Assembly: GCF_015706575.1 (NCBI RefSeq)
Contig: NW_024037051.1
Location: forward strand, 15,659,016-15,723,015
Source: Patiria miniata
Taxonomy: Eukaryota > Echinodermata > Asteroidea > Valvatida > Asterinidae
Direction: 5' to 3'
DNA length: 64,000 nucleotides
Made by a program: the position numbers and the translations under genes. This document shows, one piece after another, positions 51,801 to 60,800 of the stretch (its first letter is position 1; each line of letters starts with the position of its first letter). The notes under the pieces are model-generated. The model was not told where the DNA came from. It made no database searches and saw only the letters and a program-made list of their open reading frames with translations.

Positions 51801-54800
51801 TGGGTGAAACCAAGGGCACTGTACCTCCAGGTAAGTTACGTGGTCTGTCACCAAAAAAAAAAAAAGAAGATTCTTCTTAAAGTGGCCCTTTTATTAGGAC
51901 AGATATGGAATGTAGAACTTTAGTATATTGTGATCAAGTCTTTTGCTTAAGGACATTAATTTTGAGACTGACTTTCCAGATTCAAGTCCACTCGGTGACA
52001 TTTGTACATGTTTTTAGGTGGGGCTGCACGGGGCCCTAAGCATAGGTGATGATGAAATATTTCCATGAATATTTGAAGATATTTAAAAATTGTGGACAAG
52101 GGATTTTAAATTTGAGAGCTCAAACAAAATTATCCCTTGATCAGGGTTTGACCGTAGCCGGGCTACTGAAACAGACTCTTAACTAGCCTGCTGGCATTTT
52201 CAATAGCTCGCATGTTTTTCTTTTATAGAGTGTCTCCGATACAACAATGTGTATACATTTAAAATGTGTATCCTGAGGCAATCCTGTCATTGTTTTTAAC
52301 AAACAGATCTGATAATTTAACCCTAAACAGTTAATAAAATTAGACCCAAAGCGATTCAGGATTGCTTTCTGAATTTACTGATTTATTTCTTCCTGTCCTT
52401 TCATCTTTGCCGCATCCCAATAATTTTGGACTCGCCAGCCAGGCTACTAAAGGAATAGTTTGACTAGCCCGCCGCTGTTTTGACTAGCATTTGGCTAGCA
52501 GGCTACCGCTAAAGTCGAACCCTGTTATTTTTTTTCAATCCCTACACTACTTAGGATTTATACCCAGATTTAAACTACCCTCAAGGTGTTGACGTTGCTC
52601 CCAAGTGCAATTTTAAATTTTTCACCCCCAACGTTCATTTCTTATTAATTGCTAATTCTTCCAGCAATACAAACGTTAATCAATATTGGGTTTTGCCCTT
52701 CACCGACGTATGAACACTGTATACTCAATGTGTTACCTCCCAAGTGAAAGTTGGAAAAATCCCTCGGGTGGGACTTGAACTTATGACCTCCTGCTCTCTA
52801 GTGCAGACGTCTTACGACTCGACCACCGAGCTTGCGGTATCGGTTGGCTGGTTCGAATCTGATGAACATGTAGCAGCGGGTACCGCAATTAAAATTTATA
52901 TAAGATGGAATTTGCGTAGGGGTGATGCAAATCAACATTAGGTTTTGCCCTTTTACCGATGTATGAACACTAAACACTCAGTGTGTTACCTCCCGAGTGA
53001 AAGTTGGAAAAATGCAAACGTTATTCACTTTTGAATGAGACATCGAATGAAAATATCTGCCAGAGTCTAGTGATGGAATAGTTATTGTACAAAATTGGAA
53101 TATTTGTAGCTTGACAATAATTCAGCTGTATATATTTAACATAATATTTTGTTAAAAAAAAAAAAGAAAAATCATGAGAAGAAAAAAAAAAAATTGAATT
53201 TGTCAAAGAGCTTTAATAGTGTTGCTGGTATCCTTTGCCAGTTTCCTGTGTGGGAGGAATTGGCATGGAGAACGGACGCATTCCAGACGAAGCCATCACA
53301 GTCACTAGCTCCGTTGATGTGCTGAATAACGGAGGTGGAGAAGCCCGCTTGTCCAACCAAGCTGCTTGGATAGCCTCGAAGGGCGATCCCACTCCTTACA
53401 TCCAGGTACTGTGTTGTGACCATTTCCAGTGTTGCAGTTGAGACCATCACAAGACCAGCACAAGACCAGACACAACACCAGGGCCCAATTTCACGGCGCT
53501 GCTTAACAGTTAGCAGAAAAGTTGTGTTTAGTATAGCAGAAAAAATTTGCTAACCTTAAGCACTGTTTCACGGCGTGTGTGTGCTAACGGTCGCGCGTGC
53601 ATGGAGATTTCTATTGTTACGTCACTAATTTAAGCAAATTCTTCCTCTGGAGTAAGCGTGCCTTTTGCTGTGCTTATGCTTACGGTCTCCATGAAAAAGA
53701 TGGAGGCTCTGTTAGCAGAAAATCGTGTGCTTAGCAGCGCCGTGAAATTGGGCCCAGCACAAGACCAGCCAAAAGTAACAGGGCACGAACAATAACAAAG
53801 GAGTGCCTTTGTTGCAGTTCATTTGAATAGCTTGTGACTTGAATTGAGACTGGAGGTCTTGTGATGGTCTTGTGATGGTCTTGTGATGGTCTAGTGATGG
53901 TCTTGTGATGGTCTAGTGATGGTCTTGTGATGGTCTTGTGATGGTCTTGTGATGGTCTTGTGATGATCTTGCAGCGTCTCGACTAAAACACCGATCATTC
54001 CCATCCTTTCCCAAATAATTAAGATTGGGAGGTGTCCATGGACCAGGCAGAATAATCCCTATGGTCCAGCACTCTGGGATCTGTGTACAGTGTAAAGTAG
54101 CAGAAACTGAAAATGTTAAAGCTTTTGAGAATATCAAAGTATTCCATTCATTGGTCATGCATGAACTTTTGAAATAAGTCAGGTGGGTGAACAGTTCTCG
54201 ATCAGTGATATTTCACAGTCTACTATCAGGTTTTGTTATACCTCCGTCTTGAATACTGTATTGTAATTGGTCTAAAACGATCACGTGTTCAGTTTATAAC
54301 AACGTCTGTCACACTCCCTGTGTAATACACGTACGGCCAGACCCTTGTATATGATTGGTACTCATGCTATTTCCACACAGTGAGGGGGATCAAGCAAACT
54401 AGCAGATGATAAATCTAGTTCCCTGACCTGATGACCCACACCACACTCTAGTAAAACAAAAGTCAGAATCTTTTGGTCTGGAAACCAGACTAGTAGACGA
54501 TCAGCTGTTTCAAGTACGCGACATGTTTTGAGTTGACTCGTTGTCTTCAGTTGTATTCATTTAATGTCAGGTTGTGTAAGTACCGCAGTTTGTTTTCAAT
54601 ATCACAAAGACTCCAAGACGGAGGTATAACAAAACAACTGTTGACTGGATTGATATGGGATATGATGTTTTGAACACCCTCGGGGCGCATAGCACCCTCG
54701 GCTTCGCTTCAAGTGCTATGCGCCCCTCGTGTGTTCAATAATAGTTATCTTGCGAGCGCGAGTGGAACACGGAATAATGTCGTGCGTCTTTGTCCCACAT

Positions 54801-57800
54801 ACCACGAGGCCGAAGGCCAAGTGGTATGTAGGACACAGACACAATACATTTTCCGTGTTCCAAGAGCGCGAGCGCGATAATGAATTTATCTTCAAGCAAA
54901 CTTGACGCACAGTAAAGTTGGAACACGCATGCTGTGTAACCTACGCGCAAACTTTTGAATTCACAGTGAATTGTGCAGCACTAATCGCGTCACGTAGGCT
55001 TAGAATAGCGCAATACGCGGAGTGCGGTATGGACCGTGGGCGTGCGGTATGGTTATATGTAGCACGGCTTGTTGCCATGGACCGACCAATCAGGATCATG
55101 TCCCACATCAATCCAGTCAACAATAGTAAAGGATCACTCCCTATCCTTTCCAAAAGGGAAGGATCAAGGGAAGGAAGGAGCTGCATGTATTTCTCACTCT
55201 CCATATTTGTTTTTAATCATCCAGGTTGACTTGGGCTACATAGCGAAAGTGACCGGCATTGCCACCCAGGGCGATCCAGTCGGCCAGAACTGGGTGACCA
55301 GCTACTCCCTGGAGTACTCCGACTCCTGCCACTACCTGACCAAAGAACCACAGAACTTCCAGTGGGTCAGATTCACCAACTCACTCAAAGACGTAAGACG
55401 GCAATCTTCTTGTAATGGCAAAAATTATTATTTGTAGAAGACCCTGCTGGATACAGTGCAAGAACTGAAGAGCCTGCGATGGGCAAATCACACATGTGTA
55501 GGGCTGTCGCCAATATACTGAATGTTCAGATTTTCAATCATCAATGGAATATTCAAATAGCTTTTTGCGGGTTTGAATGTTCGAAAGATAAAAAAAACTA
55601 CAAGTGTACACACACTACTGTGGTGTTTTTTAGTCGTAAAGTGCTGCACTGTCAGATGCCATTTTATGCTGACGGTAACCAGGCCGATATTATCCAGTAG
55701 GCACAGTAGGCACTGTGCCTAGGGCCTACGAAAACTTCTGGGGCCTACGAAAAAATTGAGGGCCTACGAAACATGCCACTGTGTGCCAACAGGTTTTAAG
55801 AGCTACCAGTTTGGACTGGCTTGCTATGAAGTTGGTGCTGGTGCCTAGTGCGGAATAGGGCCTACGGAACACTGGTGCCTAGGGCCTACGGAACACTTAA
55901 TCCGGCCCTGACGGTAACTATTTTGTCGACGGCAGACAGATGTTCCCATCCTTTTAGCAGTTTAAAAGCCATTGACAGTTATAACATAACTTACTGCAGA
56001 ACCCTCCTGCGGGCCATAACATGGATCGCTGAAGGCACTTTTTTACCGGCGCGCCTTGTATGCGACTTTCGACAAGTGCAGCATTTAGTTGCAGCGTGCA
56101 ACTTCGAATATTTAAATATTCAGTCCAGAGCAGTTTCGTATAATCAAATACAAAATAAGTTGAAAAGGGACAGCCCTTTAAAGATATAGTCCATCATTTG
56201 TAATTTGTGCATTTTGTTCGTTTGAAGCAACAAAAGTGCTCAAAATCTAAAGAAAGGTACTGAACAACTAACCTGATGAAGTTTCAGCTCAGCTTCAGCT
56301 GTATATTTCGAGATAAACAGCATTCTAGGATCTCAATTTCAAATCAAAAGTTGCTGAATTATGTTTTGAATTGGGCCTGAATTCAGCATCCGAGACACAT
56401 TCTCACTGAGCCGATTGCAGCTCGCGGTGATGTCGCGCACTGATCCGACGAATTATAGCAACCGGGGGTGCGTGTGCGTCGTGCGCGCGCTTCGCCGAAT
56501 AACAAAACGAACTACTAATTTAAATTTTCCTACGGTGCGTCTTAAGAAGCACTGTTGGAAAGGCCTTCTTTCGTTGATTACTTCAAAATGACAGCATGCC
56601 AGAAAGAATAATTTCACAGGGAGTTTAGTCCCCTTACTATCTTTCAACCAAGTATGTTTTTCAGCAATAATTACGCCAGTTACTTTTCGGATAGCTGCAA
56701 ATGATGGACTATAGCTTTAAGCGTACACACCCTGAATGCATGCTTACTATGTGCGACTTGTTTTTGTACGAATGTTCGTAGACTTCATTTGAACACACAA
56801 GCATACTTCATAGGTTTAGCATTGTCTTTCTTCTTGTTTTTCTCTCTAAGGTCTTTGCCGGTAACTCTGATCAGAACACTGTTGAGACTCACTACTTCAA
56901 GGATGTGATTGAAGCTCGTGTGGCCCGCGTCTGGGTCCTGGACTCCCACAACTTTCCAGCCATGCGATTGGAGTTCCTGGGCTGTCCAGGTAAAAAAAAC
57001 ACCGAATCATATAAGATGAACGCAAGTGTTTTTTTTTTAGAAATCACGGCTTCCAACCTTCTTTTTTTTTCATTTATGTCAATACTTTTACCCTAACCTC
57101 CTAAGGGCTCTTTGGGGGTTAAGGACCAAATACCACAGAATACTACATGTGTTGTGCACACTTGTATGGATTATATATCGTGTCTTTCTAACCAAGGCAT
57201 ACAATTTCCACCACACCAGCAGGTTACAACAGTTTTGACCAATAGGTCGGTGTCATGGAGGCATTCTCAATGCAATCGGCCATTTGGTGTACACAGGTCT
57301 TGTATGTGGCGATCTGGGCAGCACAATAAGTGCTTCATTGTTTGTGGTTCCCCACAATCGCAGTTTGTAGTTTGGCCGTCGGGTACGTATCCCCATGTGT
57401 CAATAAGGACCCTACATCGGCCGTATCCAGTGCGCAATCGGTTCAAAGCTTGCCAGGTTGTCCAGCAATGGTCCGCACCTGGTGCTAGAGACTCATGTGG
57501 TTCCAGGCCCATTCCCACTTCTGATAGTAATGCCTCTTTAGTCTTCCTTTCCATGCTGTGATTCTTGTATGGAATGTACTTGTATGGAAAGATATGCATA
57601 CTACAGGTTACTACTGAGTTGTATTTTGTAGCTTTAGGTGAGGGTTATTTTTAAGAGATAGGCATGCAGTGCAGAAGAAAACCGTTTGCTGAAAGTTGGC
57701 ATCACGTGACCTGAGCATCAATTTTGTAAACAACTGTTAGGCCTACATGGTCTATACAGCTCCATTGGGAGCAATGGGTTGATAACGTACTGGCAAGTGT

Positions 57801-60800
57801 CACATGTCAGCAATGTTGCTCACAAGTTTTTGTCTTGTTTGCAGATTCGGATCCCTGCAGTCCCAACCCCTGCCAGAACGGCGCCCTCTGTCGCAAGTCC
57901 CAGGCCAGCTTGGGCTACTCCTGCAGCTGCCCCGTGGAATGGGGTGGCAAGAACTGCCATATCAGTAAGCAAAGGCATATATACTCACCCTTGTTATCTT
58001 GGACGTAGGAAGTGTGTTCGGGTGGGGGGGGGTTAGTATGCTGGACATTTCCTTTTGTTGGGAATTGCTACTGGCAATGTTCATTCCCTATTAATTTACC
58101 GTAGTGCATAAATAAATCTAACATGAAATAACTAGAGATTTGGCGTGTTTTTAAAAGATCCCAATACAGGGCATGACACTATTTCTTTGGGAAGTAGGGA
58201 ATACAAAATGTTATTCAAGATAGAATCTACCACATCACAAGAAATAAACACGTTAATTCATTGAAAAAATTTAGTCCAAAGTAATTTATATTCAAGTTTT
58301 GATCTTAAATCGCTTGTAATTTGATATCTGATGATGTCGTCACGATGTCACAGTAATAATATGCACATCTTTTGATGTTCATTTCAAGTGTTGATGTTCA
58401 TTCCAAGTTTCAAGTTTATGCCATATATATCGGTTAAGTAACAGATCAATTTTGTCAATAATTAAAAATAAAGAAAGAAGGGAAATCAAACAATTTTAAA
58501 ATGGTGACCGGGTGGTACCTGATCACCCAATTGTGAATAATAATAACTTACAGTTTTTCTTTTGTCAATTACTTGCTGGACCATAAAAATACGTGGAGGC
58601 TTATGTTAATAAACTCATCTTTATAGGTCTCGTTCAAATGACGTCATTTCCTACAGACCATCCACGTGCGTCGGCATTTTGAGCGGCAACTTGCATAACG
58701 CACATCAGCTGCGTCGTATTTCGAACACGTTTCGAGCAACGAGCGCGCGTGTTTGGAACATTTTCAGCACCGCGCAATGCGTGCTTGGTTGCGTGAAATG
58801 CGCAGTTGCAGTTCTCCTTCAGAGATGGCTGCATTGAGCGAGCCCTATTCACATCAATCAAATCAGGAGAGGTCTTTTGCAAACGGAATGCTGTTTGGAG
58901 TGCAGAATATGTCAACTTCTTCCCATTAAGCACTGCAAACATGGCCCCTCCATGGTAGTCTCTTGGTGGACTTCTGATATGTGACTTGCTTCTGTTGTGA
59001 CACAAGAGGCCTATGAGGTGGTTGGATTCTTTAACTTGAACTGGAATTTTGCTTGATGCTACATTTCAACAGAAACGCACAAGTGCTGTGCCTACGGTGA
59101 TCCCCATTACTGCAACTTTGATAGCAAGAAATTCAACTTCCAGGGTCACTGCGAGTACATCCTGGCCCGAACCCTGGTCACTACTGCCCTTGATCACTTC
59201 ACGATCAGTGCTGATAACATCGCCAGCTCACGACGCCCCACTGTGTCCGTCACTCGAGAAGTCTATGTCGAAATCGACGACAAGGTATGAGACGTTCGTT
59301 TGTAAACCATTCAATTTAGCTGCTTTAATCAGTTGCCCATAAATAAGCAGTCACAACTGTAAAAATATCTTCTCGATTATTGGTTAGCTTGGTGGTCGAT
59401 TTGTTAATTTATGACATCTGCACTCGTAAGCAGGTGGTTGTGGGTTCGAGTCCTCACAAGCTCTCAGACAGCACTTAGACACAAAGACTAGGTGGGAGAA
59501 TACAAATCAATGTTTTATTTGTTACTAATTCATTGTTCACATTTGCTACTTGTAACAGAGCAATTCAGCATTATTTTGAACTATTGGTCATAGAATTCAA
59601 ATTAATATACTTGGAGTAGGGCCGTGACCAAAGCGGTAGTTTGTGGCTTTTTTTTTTTTCTTTTTTACAATTTGCTTGCTATGGTGAAAAGCCATGGCCG
59701 ACTGTACCCGTTTGGATGCGCAGACAATTAATTAAACAGCCATTCATAAATATATAAGACAGTTTACCCATTCCTATTGGTCGAGAGCCCCTCACGTGGC
59801 CAGTCTTAAATGGATGATAAAGACCGGTGGCTGGTCTTAAACACTTTCCAGTGTCGCATGAAATTTGGACTCCTATGAAATCCGGTGCCTTTTACCGTTT
59901 TATTGGTTGAACGTTCACAATCCTCACGTAGGCATGCGCAATACCACTAGTGAGTCAGTATTTCATAGTTCTAAATTCACAACGCACTCACCACAGCTGC
60001 AAGTGTGTCATCTCACAGTACGTGTGACGCGCGCACCAATCTCCATAAAAAGAGTTGTTTACGTCTTACTCGCAAGCTGGACACTCCAATATAAAGCTAG
60101 AGGAGTGTTTCGAAAAACAGAAAGTAAACTTGTCGAACAAAATCGTTGGAAATTATTTATTTTTGAATTGTTTTGACTTTTGGACCAGAACCGTTTGATT
60201 TTTTGACCAAAAAGGTATTTATGAATGGGAATAAATATGTGCTTGGTTGGTGTTAAACACTGTGTTTAAGACTGGTTGGAGTCTGGAATGTTGATTATTA
60301 CCCTTGGCTTTGCCTTGGGTAATTATCAGCATTCCAGACTCCAACCAGTCGTAAACATAGTGTTAAACACCATCCAAGCACACATGTATTCCCAATATTA
60401 AGTGAGTTAAGTATCCCCTTTGCAGAAATTTGACTTCAAGAAAAATCGGGAAGTTTTTGTGAACGGCGAGCGCATCACGTGCCCCTATGAGATTGACGGA
60501 ATCTCAGTCACCGATGGCGGTAACAAACGTGTGGTAAGTCTTTGCTTTTCCTGTGATTTGCTTGCCTACTGTTTCTACTAAGATTTCTGTTGCTGCTGCT
60601 GATATAGCTTTTTGTGGTCTCTTTTTTGGCCCCCCCCCCCCACATGCATTGGTAACATTTTAATAGTTAGTGCCATTATCGGCCCGATAACCTCTGATGT
60701 GAGCACAACTCATAAATCCATATATATAGATATAACAAATATCCATATACCTTTTTTTCTGACCTACCGATCCTATTTTGGAAGGCATGTAATCGGAAGC

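Noticed and set aside
57112-57561. Plus-strand 149-codon frame
   Set aside because: Antisense of the broken non-LTR retrotransposon relic.
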